DNA of 64,000 bases from contig NZ_CP014862.1 in the NCBI RefSeq assembly GCF_002214585.1, forward strand, positions 372,001-436,000, written 5' to 3'. Both the position numbers and the translations under genes were made by a program. The notes under the pieces are model-generated. The model did not search any database and had not been told where the DNA came from. It saw only the letters and a program-made list of their open reading frames with translations. The DNA is from Thermococcus profundus. GTDB taxonomy: Archaea > Methanobacteriota_B > Thermococci > Thermococcales > Thermococcaceae. The number at the start of each line of letters is the position of its first letter. Positions within the stretch are counted from its first letter, which is position 1. Positions 38,014 to 50,391 of the stretch are shown here, piece by piece.

Positions 38014-38090
38014 GGGCCGGTAGCTCAGCCTGGGAGAGCGTCGGCTTTGCAAGCCGAAGGCCCCGGGTTCGAATCCCGGCCGGTCCACCA
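38014..38090 (+). tRNA. tRNA-Ala (anticodon TGC)
   Basis: A 77-base cloverleaf with CCA encoded in the DNA. The acceptor stem GGGCCGG pairs with CCGGTCC, which includes the G3-U70 pair that marks alanine tRNAs. The D arm is GCTC...GAGC. The anticodon stem is TCGGC/GCCGA with loop TTTGCAA (TGC at 38048-38050). The T arm is CCGGG TTCGAAT CCCGG. It lies in the 16S-23S spacer, as in most euryarchaea. Confidence 0.98.
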
Positions 38091-38158
38091 CGAAGAGGTG
38101 CACATCCCGAGCTTGGCTCGGGATGGAAGGGCCTGAGACCCCGAACAGGGGTCACGAT

Positions 38159-38198
38159 GAGGGCCGTGCATAGGCGAGCTGGTCCAGGAAACGTCCCG

Positions 38199-38203
<5 letters not shown>
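38159..38203 (+). repeat. Left arm of the 23S rRNA processing stem
   Basis: Bases 38159-38182 are a perfect 24-base complement of 41241-41264. After a short unpaired gap, ACGTCCCGCCCGG (38191-38203) pairs with CCGGGCGGGACGT (41219-41231). The interruption between the two helices is where the bulge-helix-bulge cut is expected. Confidence 0.85.
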
Positions 38204-41218
<3,015 letters not shown>

Positions 41219-41226
<8 letters not shown>

Positions 41227-41264
41227 GGACGTCTGAGAGGCCAGCTCGCCTATGCACGGCCCTC
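41219..41264 (+). repeat. Right arm of the 23S rRNA processing stem
   Basis: The complement of 38159-38203. Downstream, from 41265, comes an AT-richer spacer with T-rich tracts where transcription probably ends. Confidence 0.85.
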
Positions 41265-41403
41265 AAGCCCCAATAACCCTTCTGAAGAATTCTGTTCTCC
41301 TTGTGATTGTTGTGTTTGATTCCTATGGTAATTTTGATTGCGTTCCTGTTGCTCTTGTAGCAACCGTTAAATGCACACTTATCAAGGTCCTTTGGTGGTC
41401 TGC

Positions 41404-41889
41404 ATGAGGCTTCTGGTTCTTGACCTCGATGGCACCCTTTGGGATCACGAGGACGCTTCTCAGCTTACGCCACCATACGAATTTCATGAGGACTACCTCG
41501 TCGACGCCTGTGGTGAAGAACTGCACCTTTTTCCAGGTGTCTGTGAGTTCCTCGAGTGGGCCAGCGAGCGCTTTCTCCTTTCAATAGCCAGCTGGAACGT
41601 TGAAGAAAAGGTCAGGCCCATTTTGGAGGGCTTTGACCTCTGGGACTACTTCCTCTTCCCGAAAATTGAGGGCCATCCTGACAAGGCAGACATGATACGG
41701 AGGATCATTGAGGAACTGGAGTCGATCGGCTACACCATTGACGACGTCATCTACGTTGATGATATGGCAATCCACGTCGACAGGATCAAGATGGAGCTCC
41801 TCGATGTGGATTTCATCCACATGTGGGTTGACGTAAAGTCTTTTGAGGAACTCAGGCAACTCTTGGAAAAGCTGGAGTGGGGTGACTGA
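41404..41889 (+). CDS. HAD-superfamily phosphatase, MDP-1 type
   Basis: A 161-residue protein starting at ATG 41404 after GGTGG. The nucleophile motif is LLVLDLDGTLWDH (DxDGT), motif II is LLSIASWN, and the C-terminal acidic motif is VIYVDDMAIHV. The short size and DLDGTLW pattern fit the magnesium-dependent phosphatase-1 (acid-phosphatase-like) group. The substrate is unknown. Only one base separates its stop from the DUF366 gene, whose ribosome binding site overlaps its end. Confidence 0.85.
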   Translation: MRLLVLDLDGTLWDHEDASQLTPPYEFHEDYLVDACGEELHLFPGVCEFLEWASERFLLSIASWNVEEKVRPILEGFDLWDYFLFPKIEGHPDKADMIRRIIEELESIGYTIDDVIYVDDMAIHVDRIKMELLDVDFIHMWVDVKSFEELRQLLEKLEWGD

Positions 41890-41890
41890 T

Positions 41891-42457
41891 ATGGAACTGT
41901 TTATCGTTAAGGACAGAAGAATAGACTACGACGGCTCGGCCATTCAGAGTCACTGGGCCTACAGGAACTTTGGAATCCTCGGCAACTCAGTTGTAGTCTT
42001 CCGAGGGAAGTGCGACGTTAAAGTGGAGGAGATGATTGATATAGAAGACCTCAGGGAGAGCAAAGAGATAAAGAGCGACGACATGGTGCACTACATTATC
42101 GAGGTGTTCGATCTGGTAAACACCCTCTTTGCCTCGACCCTCCAGAAGCTCTTCATAGCGAAGCTGTGCGAGGTTTTGAGAGAGTACGGGATAAAGACAG
42201 AAAGGAGGGGCGACGACATCTACGTTAACGGCAGGAAGCTCAGCATATCGATAGCAACAGTTTCTCCCGTCAGCGTGAAGATCCACATCGGGATAAACGT
42301 CGAAGCCAGGGGGATTCCTGAAGGCGTTGAGGCAATAGGTCTAAAGGAGCTCGGCATTACAGACATTGATGAGTTTATGGAGAAGACCGGTAAGGCGCTT
42401 GTTGAAGAGTTCAACAAGGTAAAGAAGGACAGCCTGAAGGTGCGCTGGGCTCAGTAG
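41891..42457 (+). CDS. DUF366 family protein (188 aa)
   Basis: ATG 41891 follows GGGGTGACTGAT. The sequence pattern MELFIVKDRRIDYDGSAIQSHWAY and later DDMVHYIIEVFDLVNTLFA, ISIATVSPVSVKIHIGINV matches DUF366, a small archaeal family of unknown role related in fold to biotin/lipoate-ligase-like proteins by some accounts; I cannot confirm that fold. No membrane segment. It overlaps the convergent kinase-like gene by 7 bases. Confidence 0.8.
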   Translation: MELFIVKDRRIDYDGSAIQSHWAYRNFGILGNSVVVFRGKCDVKVEEMIDIEDLRESKEIKSDDMVHYIIEVFDLVNTLFASTLQKLFIAKLCEVLREYGIKTERRGDDIYVNGRKLSISIATVSPVSVKIHIGINVEARGIPEGVEAIGLKELGITDIDEFMEKTGKALVEEFNKVKKDSLKVRWAQ

Positions 42458-43062
42458 AGGAGGTACAAGAGTGATCCGACCACCGGAACGGCCAGATTGT
42501 CATCGAGCCATCTCTGGTACTCGGCGAGCATGAGAACGGCCGCCCAGAGGGCCTTTCCTATTATCCCTCCATCCAGGAGCCAGAGGGCTATCGGTAAAGC
42601 CGTGAGAAAGTAGCCCAAGCTTCCAGTCCAGTGCTTTTTGAGCTTCACGTTGAAGCCGTTCCGCTTGAAGTAGTAGTGTCTGATTATCCCCGTAATTCCA
42701 TCGCTTACGGCCATCGCCAGCAGAAGTGCAGTGGTGTACTTCGGTGGGAATATCAGGGGAATAACTGAGGCGGAGAAGGCGAAGAAGACCTCCCCGTAGT
42801 TGTGCTCTATCTGGTACCACGAGAACTCCCTCCGCTCCAGATGGGGCCACAGCTGAAACGCCCCAAAGGCAAAGGCAGCTATGCTAAAAACCCACGCGGG
42901 GATTAGACCGTAGTAAAACATCAGAACGGCCGGGACGATGCTGAAGTGGATTATCTTCCTGTTCACCCACGCCCACTCTGGGCCGAGCCTTCTCGTCCCG
43001 TATATTGAGGCCAGGATGAAGGAGGCGGCTATGCCAGCCCATAGGGGCCAGTCCGGAACCAT
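42451..43062 (-). CDS. Dolichol/phytol kinase-like membrane protein (COG0170)
   Basis: About seven hydrophobic helices in 203 residues. The cytoplasmic motifs of the family are visible: VNRKIIHFSIVPAVL near residue 33, and AVSDGITGIIRHYYF followed by KKHWTGSLGYF, comparable to the DxxA...GR...KTxEGS motif of CTP-dependent polyprenol kinases. It may phosphorylate dolichol or geranylgeraniol for lipid or glycan synthesis. The start at 43062 has GGTGA five bases upstream. Confidence 0.75.
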   Translation of the reverse strand: MVPDWPLWAGIAASFILASIYGTRRLGPEWAWVNRKIIHFSIVPAVLMFYYGLIPAWVFSIAAFAFGAFQLWPHLERREFSWYQIEHNYGEVFFAFSASVIPLIFPPKYTTALLLAMAVSDGITGIIRHYYFKRNGFNVKLKKHWTGSLGYFLTALPIALWLLDGGIIGKALWAAVLMLAEYQRWLDDNLAVPVVGSLLYLLY

Positions 43063-43104
43063 CGATTTCACCAAAATAAAAGAGGGGGTTGGGGTTAAAT
43101 AGCT

Positions 43105-43977
43105 TTATCCGAAGGCGCTCATTACCTTGCTTAGTGCGTTGGCAAAGTCCTCCGTGTGGACGACGATGTACCACTCATCCGTCCTCGTCAGCTCACCCCT
43201 TGACTTCCCCATCAGCTCGCTGTAGAGACCCTGAATCTTTATCCGCGGCTCAGTCGTCGAGAGCTTGAGGGTAATCTCGCTTGGCTTACCATCTTCCCAT
43301 ACGACGCCAATTTTCAACCCAGCTTTTGTTTCCCTTCTCTTCCTGAGGCCCAGCTTAAGGTAGCGGAGCCTCTCCTCGGGAACACCGTTCTCTTCGGCCT
43401 TCTCGCGAAGATACTCGTCCGCTAGAGTTAGCCCTTGAAGGCCCAAGGCGTAGCCGAAGACGGGGATTCCCAAGTCCTTCCTGTTCCGTCCCTTGTACGC
43501 ATAGACCTCTATCCTCTTCCCGGAGCCTTTCGATGCCAGATAGAAGCCGTTGGTTTCTGCCCCCTTGAACTCGCTGAGGAAATCGGCGAGCTCCCCATAG
43601 AAAGAGAAGGGGATTGAAAAGCTCGCCCACGTTCCCCATATCCTCGGCGGAACGGACACGAAGCCCATTTCCTCGAGGTGATATTCGAGGGGCTTCGGTT
43701 TCAGTATCAGAAAACCCCTCTCCGTTGGCTCTATCTCAATGATCGCCCTCTCACCTGGCACCAGCGCGAACTTTCCATCACTCTCGAAGTCCGTTGCCTT
43801 CAGAAGCCTGTTCATCCTTAGCCTTCGCTCGCCCCTTGAGCTGACGACCACTGGAATCGGCGTTTTCCTTCCGGTTTCCTTGTCGTAGGGTACCTTAAAG
43901 CCCGCCTTCAGGAGCTCTTCCTGTATCTCGAGGGAAGCTGGAAAGAATATTCCCATCCTCTCTAATTCAACTTCCAT
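43105..43977 (-). CDS. Protein of unknown function (290 aa)
   Basis: A soluble alpha/beta protein. The opening MEVELERMGIFFPASL and the block IPVVVSSRGERRLRMNRLL suggest strands. The centre has VPPRIWGTWASFSIPF. A Lys/Arg-rich loop (KLGLRKRRETKAGLK) precedes a C-terminal alpha/beta section. I do not recognise a family. ATG 43977 follows GGAGGGCC. Its upstream side is divergent to lysS. Confidence 0.65.
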   Translation of the reverse strand: MEVELERMGIFFPASLEIQEELLKAGFKVPYDKETGRKTPIPVVVSSRGERRLRMNRLLKATDFESDGKFALVPGERAIIEIEPTERGFLILKPKPLEYHLEEMGFVSVPPRIWGTWASFSIPFSFYGELADFLSEFKGAETNGFYLASKGSGKRIEVYAYKGRNRKDLGIPVFGYALGLQGLTLADEYLREKAEENGVPEERLRYLKLGLRKRRETKAGLKIGVVWEDGKPSEITLKLSTTEPRIKIQGLYSELMGKSRGELTRTDEWYIVVHTEDFANALSKVMSAFG

Positions 43978-44064
43978 TAATGGCCCTCCTTACGCTTTAT
44001 GGTTGTTTTACTTTTTAAGTTTATAAATTTTGCCCTAGGGGAAGTAGTTCAGAACGGACCTTAA

Positions 44065-44074
44065 CCTTAAAAGG
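44065..44074 (+). promoter_or_regulatory. TATA promoter of lysS
   Basis: CCTTAAAAGG, 31 bases before ATG 44105. Confidence 0.5.
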
Positions 44075-44104
44075 GGGTTTCCCGAGCTAAGCGCGGTGGT
44101 GAGA

Positions 44105-45682
44105 ATGGTTCACTGGGCAGACTACATGGCCGGGAAGATAATCAGGGAAAGGGGCGACAAGGAGGAGTACGTCGTCGAGAGCGGGATAACCCCGAGCGGT
44201 TACGTTCACATAGGCAACTTCCGCGAGTTCTTCACAGCTTATATAGTCGGACATGCACTCCGCGACAGGGGTAAGAAGGTGAGGCACATCCACATGTGGG
44301 ACGACTACGACCGCTTTAGGAAAGTGCCGAAGAACGTCCCGCCCGAGTGGAAGGAGCACCTCACGAAGCCCGTCCGTGAGGTTCCAGACCCCTGGAGCTG
44401 CCACGAGAGCTACGCTGACCACTTCATGAGCCTCTTCGAGGAGGAGGTTTCAAAGCTCGGCATCGAAGTGGACTTCCTCCACGCGAGCGAGCTGTACAGG
44501 AGCGGTGAATACGCGGAGGAGGTTAAGCTGGCCCTTGAAAATAGGGATGAGATAAAGGCCATCCTCGACGAATTCCGCGACAGGGCCAAGCAGCCGCACC
44601 TAGAGGATTCCTGGCAGCCTGTAATGGTCTACTGCCCGCACTGCAGGAAGGAGGCGGACTTCGTTTCCTGGGACGGCGAGTGGAAAGTCCGCTATAAATG
44701 CCCACAGTGCGGTGCCGAGGGAGAGACGGACATCCGCGAGGGCAACGTCAAGCTCCGCTGGCGCGTCGACTGGCCGATGAGGTGGGCCCACTTCAAGGTT
44801 GACTTCGAGCCGGCTGGAAAGGACCATCTAGCGGCTGGAAGCTCCTATGACACTGGAAAGGAGATAGTCAAACTCTTCGGCTGGAAGGCTCCACTAACGC
44901 TCATGTACGAGTTCGTCGGCATTAAGGGACAGAAGGGCAAGATGTCTGGAAGCAAGGGCAACGTGATTCTGCTTTCCGACCTCTTTGAGGTTCTCGAGCC
45001 CGGGATAATCCGCTTTATCTACGCGAAGGCTAGGCCGAACAAGGAGCTGAAAATAGACCTCGGTCTCGGCCTGCTCAACCTCTACGACGAGTTTGACAAG
45101 GTTGAAAGGATATACTTCGGTCTTGAGCATGCTAAAAACTCGGAGGAAGAGGAAGAGCTGAAGAGAACCTACGAGCTATCAATGCCGAAGCTTCCTGAGA
45201 GACTCCTCGCCCAGGCCCCGTTCCGCTTCCTGGCTACTCTCGTCCAGATGCCCCACCTGGATGAGGACGGGATAATAAGGATTCTCCAGGAGCAGGGACA
45301 CGTCCCCGAGAACCTAACCGAAGAGGACATAGAGAGGATAAGGCTCCGCATACGCTTAGCTAAGAACTGGGTCGAGAAGTACGCGCCCGAGGAAGTTAAG
45401 TTCAGCCTGCTTGAGAAGCCCCCTGAGATCGAGCTTGGGCCGGAAGTCAGGGAGGCTATGCTTGAAGTTGCGGAGTGGCTGGAAACCCACGAGAAGTTCA
45501 GCGTCGATGACCTTAACAACGTCATCTTTGACGCGGCGAAGAAGCGTGGAATCCCGAGCAAGAAGTGGTTCAAGACCCTCTACAACGTCTTCATCGGCAA
45601 GGACAGGGGGCCAAGACTTGCCCCGTTCCTGGCTTCTCTTAAAAAGGAGTTCGTGGTAAGGCGCCTCCGCATGGAGGCATGA
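44105..45682 (+). CDS. lysS: Lysyl-tRNA synthetase, class I
   Basis: A class I LysRS of 525 residues, the archaeal form unrelated to bacterial class II enzymes. It has the HIGN motif in [12 protein letters not shown], a zinc-ribbon insertion with CPHCRKE and CPQCGAE, and the KMSGSKGN loop. The C-terminal part is the helical anticodon-binding cage. It charges tRNA-Lys. GGTGGTGAGA precedes the ATG. Confidence 0.97.
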   Translation: MVHWADYMAGKIIRERGDKEEYVVESGITPSGYVHIGNFREFFTAYIVGHALRDRGKKVRHIHMWDDYDRFRKVPKNVPPEWKEHLTKPVREVPDPWSCHESYADHFMSLFEEEVSKLGIEVDFLHASELYRSGEYAEEVKLALENRDEIKAILDEFRDRAKQPHLEDSWQPVMVYCPHCRKEADFVSWDGEWKVRYKCPQCGAEGETDIREGNVKLRWRVDWPMRWAHFKVDFEPAGKDHLAAGSSYDTGKEIVKLFGWKAPLTLMYEFVGIKGQKGKMSGSKGNVILLSDLFEVLEPGIIRFIYAKARPNKELKIDLGLGLLNLYDEFDKVERIYFGLEHAKNSEEEEELKRTYELSMPKLPERLLAQAPFRFLATLVQMPHLDEDGIIRILQEQGHVPENLTEEDIERIRLRIRLAKNWVEKYAPEEVKFSLLEKPPEIELGPEVREAMLEVAEWLETHEKFSVDDLNNVIFDAAKKRGIPSKKWFKTLYNVFIGKDRGPRLAPFLASLKKEFVVRRLRMEA

Positions 45683-45694
45683 TCGTCCTCTTTT

Positions 45695-46381
45695 TCACTT
45701 CTTCGGCACGTACACCTGGAAGTAGCTGTGCTCGTTGAGCCTCTCCTCGGCTATCCTCCTGAAGTACAGCTTTGCCAGCAGTTCGACGGCCGTTTTTCCC
45801 CACACGTTGAAGCGCACCCTAAAGCTCTCCTTCTCGCTCTGGAACTCTATGACCACTGTCTTTTCATCGGGATCCGTCAGGACTTTGCTTATCCAGTACT
45901 CCGCCCCGACCACCTGGCCGTTCATCAAAACGGGGAGCAGTTCCCTGAGGTCAGTGAACTGGATGACGAACCTTCCCCCTGGTTTGAGAACCCTCCCGAT
46001 CTCTTTGAAGACGGCGTTGAGTTCCCCGGGTTCGAAGTGGATGAGGCTGTCTATGAGGAGGACGTAATCGAAGGAGTTCTCGTCGAAGGGAAGATTCCTC
46101 GCGTCTCCTTTGATGAACTCCACCTTTGACCTCCTGTCCTTTGCAAACTCCTTGGCCCTCTCCAGCATTGATTCACTTGAGTCGAGGCCGACCACCTGAA
46201 ATCCCAGGTCTTCGAGAAGGAAAGAAAAGCCCCCAGCGCCGCAGGCGAGATCTAGAACTCTGCCTTTTTGGGGCATGTATTTGAGAAGGAGTGGTTCAAG
46301 AGTTTCGATCCTCCTCTTGTACTCGTCGGAGTACACGTCGCTGTATGCCTTGAATACGGAGTAGTACTTCTCAAAGCTCAT
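45695..46381 (-). CDS. Class I SAM-dependent methyltransferase (228 aa)
   Basis: A Rossmann-fold methyltransferase. SAM motif I is VLDLACGAGGFSFLL, motif II VVGLDSSESML, then FIKGDARNLPFDENSFD and the VLKPGGRFVIQF post-motif. The C-terminal ~80 residues are specific and may bind the substrate. It resembles stand-alone archaeal methyltransferases with unknown substrates. It converges with lysS and diverges from the GHMP gene. Confidence 0.85.
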   Translation of the reverse strand: MSFEKYYSVFKAYSDVYSDEYKRRIETLEPLLLKYMPQKGRVLDLACGAGGFSFLLEDLGFQVVGLDSSESMLERAKEFAKDRRSKVEFIKGDARNLPFDENSFDYVLLIDSLIHFEPGELNAVFKEIGRVLKPGGRFVIQFTDLRELLPVLMNGQVVGAEYWISKVLTDPDEKTVVIEFQSEKESFRVRFNVWGKTAVELLAKLYFRRIAEERLNEHSYFQVYVPKK

Positions 46382-46443
46382 GTTTAGAACTTGTCCCGTA
46401 TCACTTAAATACTTGTCTCAGTTCTCCCAATGGGGTGAATGCA

Positions 46444-47391
46444 GTGAGAATACGTGCACCGGCCCACCTGCATACCGGAAACCCCGACCTCAGCGGGGAC
46501 ATGGGCAGACTCTACGGTACCGTCGGCTTTGCGATAGAAACTCCCTCACTGGAGCTGGAAATCAAGAAATCGGACAGGGATAGATCAAACGACGAGGATG
46601 CCCTTAGGTTTCTGAGGAGGTTCAGGGAATCTTACGACTTCCCTCCAGTTGAGGTTGTAGTTCACAGGTACATACCGAAGTGGGTGGGAGTCGGCTTTCA
46701 CACTACCCTCGCGCTGACAATTGGAGTGGGTGTGTCCAGGCTCTACGGCCTTGAACTGTCCCTGGAAGATATCGCTTTGGCCATGCGCAGGGGGCTCATA
46801 ACGGCCCTTGGTTTTTACGCGGTCAAAGTAGGGGGCTTCATATACGAAGGCGGCTTTCCCGTTGATAAGCGGGAAAAAGCTGTTCCACCACTGATATTTA
46901 GGGGAGAAATGCCCGAAGACTGGCTCCTTGTTGTGGCAATCCCAGAGACTCCGAGAAAAGCTCTGGCAGAGGTCAGAAAGAGAGAAGACGAAATACTTGG
47001 AAACCTGAAGAAGATGCCGCCGGAACTAGCGGACAGACTTTCAAGGATAGTCCTCATGAAGATCCTTCCATCCTTCGTTGAGAGGAACATCAAAACCTTT
47101 GGGGAAGGTCTCTACCAGTTCAACCATCTCCTTGGCGAGTTCTGGAGCGACTACCAGGAGAACGTTTACTGCTGTGACCTCGTGAACGAGGGGATAAAAG
47201 TCATGCTCGAAAAGGCTCACTGCGCCTGCCAGACGAGCTGGGGGCCGACTTTCTACGGCCTTGTGGATGGTATTGAACAGGCTGAAGCGCTCAGGGCTGA
47301 AGTTGAGGCTTTCCTGAGAGAGAACGGTGACGGTGGTGAGGTTTTCATCACGAAGGGCGACAACAGGGGGATGGTGGTGCTGGATGGTTAA
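46444..47391 (+). CDS. GHMP-superfamily protein, beta-ribofuranosylaminobenzene phosphate synthase-like
   Basis: A 315-residue protein beginning at GTG 46444, with GGTGA five bases upstream. It shows RAPAHLHTGNPDLSGD, a central VGVGFHTTLALTIGVGVSRL that replaces the usual GHMP ATP loop, and QTSWGPTFYGLVDG near the C-terminus. These are features of the COG1907 family, whose methanogen members catalyse the first step of tetrahydromethanopterin synthesis. A pterin-type role in Thermococcales is plausible but unproven. It overlaps the next gene by 8 bases. Confidence 0.8.
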   Translation: MRIRAPAHLHTGNPDLSGDMGRLYGTVGFAIETPSLELEIKKSDRDRSNDEDALRFLRRFRESYDFPPVEVVVHRYIPKWVGVGFHTTLALTIGVGVSRLYGLELSLEDIALAMRRGLITALGFYAVKVGGFIYEGGFPVDKREKAVPPLIFRGEMPEDWLLVVAIPETPRKALAEVRKREDEILGNLKKMPPELADRLSRIVLMKILPSFVERNIKTFGEGLYQFNHLLGEFWSDYQENVYCCDLVNEGIKVMLEKAHCACQTSWGPTFYGLVDGIEQAEALRAEVEAFLRENGDGGEVFITKGDNRGMVVLDG

Positions 47392-48535
47392 GGCGGTTGG
47401 AATAGACTCCGGAACTAAGAGCATGGATCTCTTTGGTTTTGACGACCGGACTGGAGAGGTTATAGTTGACACATCCGTTGATAGGAACCGCGTTACCGAA
47501 AATCCCGGCATAATAATTGAAATTCTCAGGGAGGTTCAGGAGGAGTATGGGAAGATAGACGCTATAGTCGGCCCATGCGGCTACGGAATCCCTCTGAAGC
47601 CAGCAAGGGAAGCGACTGATGCCGAGATAGCTTTGGCCACTTTCATAACCGAGGCCGACGTTAGGAGAAGGCTCAAGATAGTTGGACTGAGGGAGCTAAT
47701 GCTCATGATGAGGGAGGCTAAGGATCTTAACATCTACTTCACCCCTGGGGTTATACATCTCCCCACCGTTCCCGAGTGGAGGAAGGCCAACAGGATTGAC
47801 CTCGGCACTGCTGACAAGGTATTCACAGCGGTCCTCTCCATCGTCAGGGAGGCGGAGCGGAAAAGGGTATCTTATGCTGAAACCAACCTCATAGCAGTCG
47901 AGATAGGCTTTGCATACACTTCTGCCATGGCAGTCAAAAACGGCCAGATAGTTGACGGTATGGCGGGCACCGCTGGATTTCCGGGCTACCTGGGGATGGG
48001 CTTCATGGACGGTGAGCTTGCCTATGCCTTAGCGAACGCTCTGGATGACTTCGGGAAGATGGTTCTCTTCCAGGGTGGCTCAGCATACGTAGCTGGAATA
48101 GATCCCTTCAGCGTTTCTCCAGAGGAGTTTGTCAAGCTAGCGAAGAAGGACGATGAAGTGAGGAATGGCTACGAGGCGATGGTAGAGGCCGTAGTCAAGG
48201 ACGTCTTTGCACTGCTCCCCTCAGTGAAGCCTGATTCAATCTACCTGAGCGGCCGCTTCTCGAGGATTCCGGAGTTCTTCAGGGACGTTAAGGAGGCACT
48301 TGAAAACGCCTTCGGAACCTACGGTTTTTCCGTGGAAGTGCTTAAGCTTGAGAGTAGGGCAAAGGCGAAGGAAGCGGCGGAAGGAAGTGCAATAATAGCG
48401 AACGGCATAGCCGGCGGAGTTTATGCACCTCTGGTTGAGACGCTTAGGCTGAGGGAAAGCTCAGGCTCGATATTTGACTGGGTCAAGCTTAAGGAGAGGG
48501 AAAAGCTCAGGATATTCGAGAAACTGATAGTTTAG
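47384..48535 (+). CDS. DUF1464 family protein (ASKHA fold)
   Basis: A 383-residue protein with an N-terminal acid sugar kinase-like phosphate loop (VGIDSGTKSMDLFGFD), a central Gly-rich part (MAGTAGFPGYLGMGFMDGE) and an ASKHA-type C-terminal strand (SIYLSGRFSRIPEFF). This matches DUF1464 (COG2441), predicted to be a kinase of small acids. The start follows GGTGGTGCTGG and overlaps the GHMP-type gene, so the two are tightly linked in translation; a shared pathway is likely. Confidence 0.8.
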   Translation: MVKAVGIDSGTKSMDLFGFDDRTGEVIVDTSVDRNRVTENPGIIIEILREVQEEYGKIDAIVGPCGYGIPLKPAREATDAEIALATFITEADVRRRLKIVGLRELMLMMREAKDLNIYFTPGVIHLPTVPEWRKANRIDLGTADKVFTAVLSIVREAERKRVSYAETNLIAVEIGFAYTSAMAVKNGQIVDGMAGTAGFPGYLGMGFMDGELAYALANALDDFGKMVLFQGGSAYVAGIDPFSVSPEEFVKLAKKDDEVRNGYEAMVEAVVKDVFALLPSVKPDSIYLSGRFSRIPEFFRDVKEALENAFGTYGFSVEVLKLESRAKAKEAAEGSAIIANGIAGGVYAPLVETLRLRESSGSIFDWVKLKEREKLRIFEKLIV

Positions 48536-48554
48536 CCGAACTTTTTTGCCCTTA

Positions 48555-48565
48555 GGTTTTTATTC
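48555..48565 (+). promoter_or_regulatory. TATA promoter of iorB
   Basis: GGTTTTTATTC, about 36 bases before ATG 48596. Confidence 0.4.
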
Positions 48566-48595
48566 TCCCTCCTTGAATTTTTTCCGGTGGTGCTT

Positions 48596-49180
48596 ATGGA
48601 GTTCAACCTCATAATCACGGGTGTCGGTGGTCAGGGAGGATTAACGCTCTCCAGAATAGTGGGAAACGCCGCGATGGTTGAGGGCTACAACGTTAGAATC
48701 GGCGAAACCCTCGGAATGAGCCAGCGCTACGGAAGCGTCCTCAGCTACCTCCGCTTCGGTGAGGAGGTTTATTCTCCACTAATCGAGGAAGGGCAGGCTG
48801 ACCTAATGCTCGCCCTCGAACCCGCAGAAGCTTTGAGGAATGCTCGTTTCCTCGGGAAGAAGAGCGTTGCAATAATCAACGCCTATCCCATACACACAGC
48901 AACAACCCTCGTCGGCAAGGAGCGCTATCCGGAACTCGACAAGATAAGGGACGCGATAGGCAAAATCTGCCCAGTTTACATGTTCAACTTCCAGAAGGAA
49001 GCCGATAAAATAAACCCGAGAACCCTCGGAGTCCTCATGCTCGGCTACGCCTTCGGAAAGGACCTTGTCCCGCTCAAAAAGGAGAGCCTCTACGAGGGAA
49101 TCAAAAAGACCCTCCGCGAGAAGCTCTGGGAGATAAACTTCAGGGCCCTTGAGAGGGGGATCGAGCTGGCCCGGGAATGA
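48596..49180 (+). CDS. iorB: Indolepyruvate ferredoxin oxidoreductase beta subunit-like
   Basis: A 194-residue protein of the 2-oxoacid oxidoreductase gamma-domain family: LIITGVGGQGGLTLSRIV at the start, GETLGMSQRYGSVLSYLRFG, and DLMLALEPAEALRNARF. This is the IorB pattern. IorB works with the TPP- and Fe-S-containing IorA to oxidise aryl pyruvates in the amino-acid fermentation of these archaea. No iorA lies next to it here, so it may be a second copy or the partner is elsewhere. ATG follows GGTGGTGCTT. Confidence 0.85.
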   Translation: MEFNLIITGVGGQGGLTLSRIVGNAAMVEGYNVRIGETLGMSQRYGSVLSYLRFGEEVYSPLIEEGQADLMLALEPAEALRNARFLGKKSVAIINAYPIHTATTLVGKERYPELDKIRDAIGKICPVYMFNFQKEADKINPRTLGVLMLGYAFGKDLVPLKKESLYEGIKKTLREKLWEINFRALERGIELARE

Positions 49181-49195
49181 GGGCTTTTCTTTTCT
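49181..49195 (+). terminator. T-rich stretch after iorB
   Basis: GGGCTTTTCTTTTCTT follows the iorB stop; U-rich ends of this kind terminate archaeal transcripts. Confidence 0.35.
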
Positions 49196-50361
49196 TCATT
49201 CGTGGTGCCCTCTGAAGAATGTGTAGAACATCGCCGTCGCCAGGGCGTAGAGGGAGGCCGTGGCGTAGAAGGGGTAGCTTAGGGAAAGCGCGAAGAGGGC
49301 TCCCCCCATAGAGTTCCCGATTCCCCTCATGAAGGTTGAGAACGCCTGCTGAATTCCGCTGGCAGTTGCCTTCTCCTCCGTCTTGAAGAATCCCATCATG
49401 AAGGAGCTGTTTATCGGCCAGATGACGTTCATCAGGACTGCTCTGAGGACGTATAGGGTCCCGGCTAACGTGAACGTTCCTATCGATGGGAAGATAGCGA
49501 AGAGGAGCGTTGCTAGCCCCTGAAAGAGGGTAATGACTTTCACCGGCCCCATCTTCCTCACCAGTCCCGCAGACCGAAGGAGGTCAGCCCCATCGTCAGC
49601 TCCTGGAAGAAGTAGACGAGGCTTATCTCCCCCAGGCTTCGTCCAAAGCGCAGGTTGAAGTACAGCCCCATGAATGGTATGGTTATCCCTGCTCCGAGGC
49701 CTATGAGGGCGCTGGGAAGGGAGAACTTGAGGATCTTTGCCGCTAGGTCCCTCCTCCACCTTATCCTCTTTTCCCTCACTTGGACGTCCGAGACGAGCAG
49801 GAGGGCGGGGATCACGAAGACGAACTGAAGGGTTGAGAGGGAAAACGTTATCCTGTACGCTTCCACGGGGCTGAAACCCAGGGAAGTGAGCTTTTCCGGG
49901 AGAAAGCCGGCCAGTAGGACTCCAACCGAGTTGAACATCATCCCGAGTCCAAAGCTCCTTGAGAACGCCTCGTGCCTCTTTTCGTCCGGGATGAGCTCGC
50001 TCAAATATGCGTTGAAGTTTGGCTGTCTCAGCCCCATATTGATCCCGACCAGGATAAAGCCAGCCAAGAGGATCACGTTGCTGTCGTCAGCAACCTGAAG
50101 GGTTCTTCCGATCAGGCCGAGGAAAGCACTCAGGAGGAGCGTTTTTCTGTAGCCGAGCCTTAGTGAGAGGCCTCCAGCCAAGAGAAAGAAAATGCCTCCG
50201 ACCAACGTCTGAACTGAGAAGAAGCCCCCTATCTCTTTCATCCCATAGCCTAAGGCCTTGAGATAGAAAGGCAGTATGAAGAATGAGAACCAGAGGAAGG
50301 TCTGACCCAGGGCGTTGGCGGTTATGATTATCCTCGCGTCCCTGCCGTACTCGGAGAGCAT
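49196..50361 (-). pseudogene. MFS transporter gene with a frameshift
   Basis: Two overlapping frames encode one Major Facilitator protein of about 388 residues. The N-terminal frame (50361 to 49558) holds about seven helices and the MFS loop-2/3 motif GGLSLRLGYRKT, and stops after GLTSFGLRDW. The C-terminal frame continues with AGLVRKMGPVKVITLFQG, then five helices to HHE. Adding one G to the run at about 49572-49575 (plus-strand CCGAA region) joins them as GLTSFGSAGLVRKMG. Either the gene is inactivated or the base was lost in sequencing. A TATA box (ATTATAAACG, 50381-50390 minus strand) suggests a leaderless start. Confidence 0.8.
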
Positions 50362-50391
50362 GTTGAAATATCTCTCATAGCGTTTATAATC

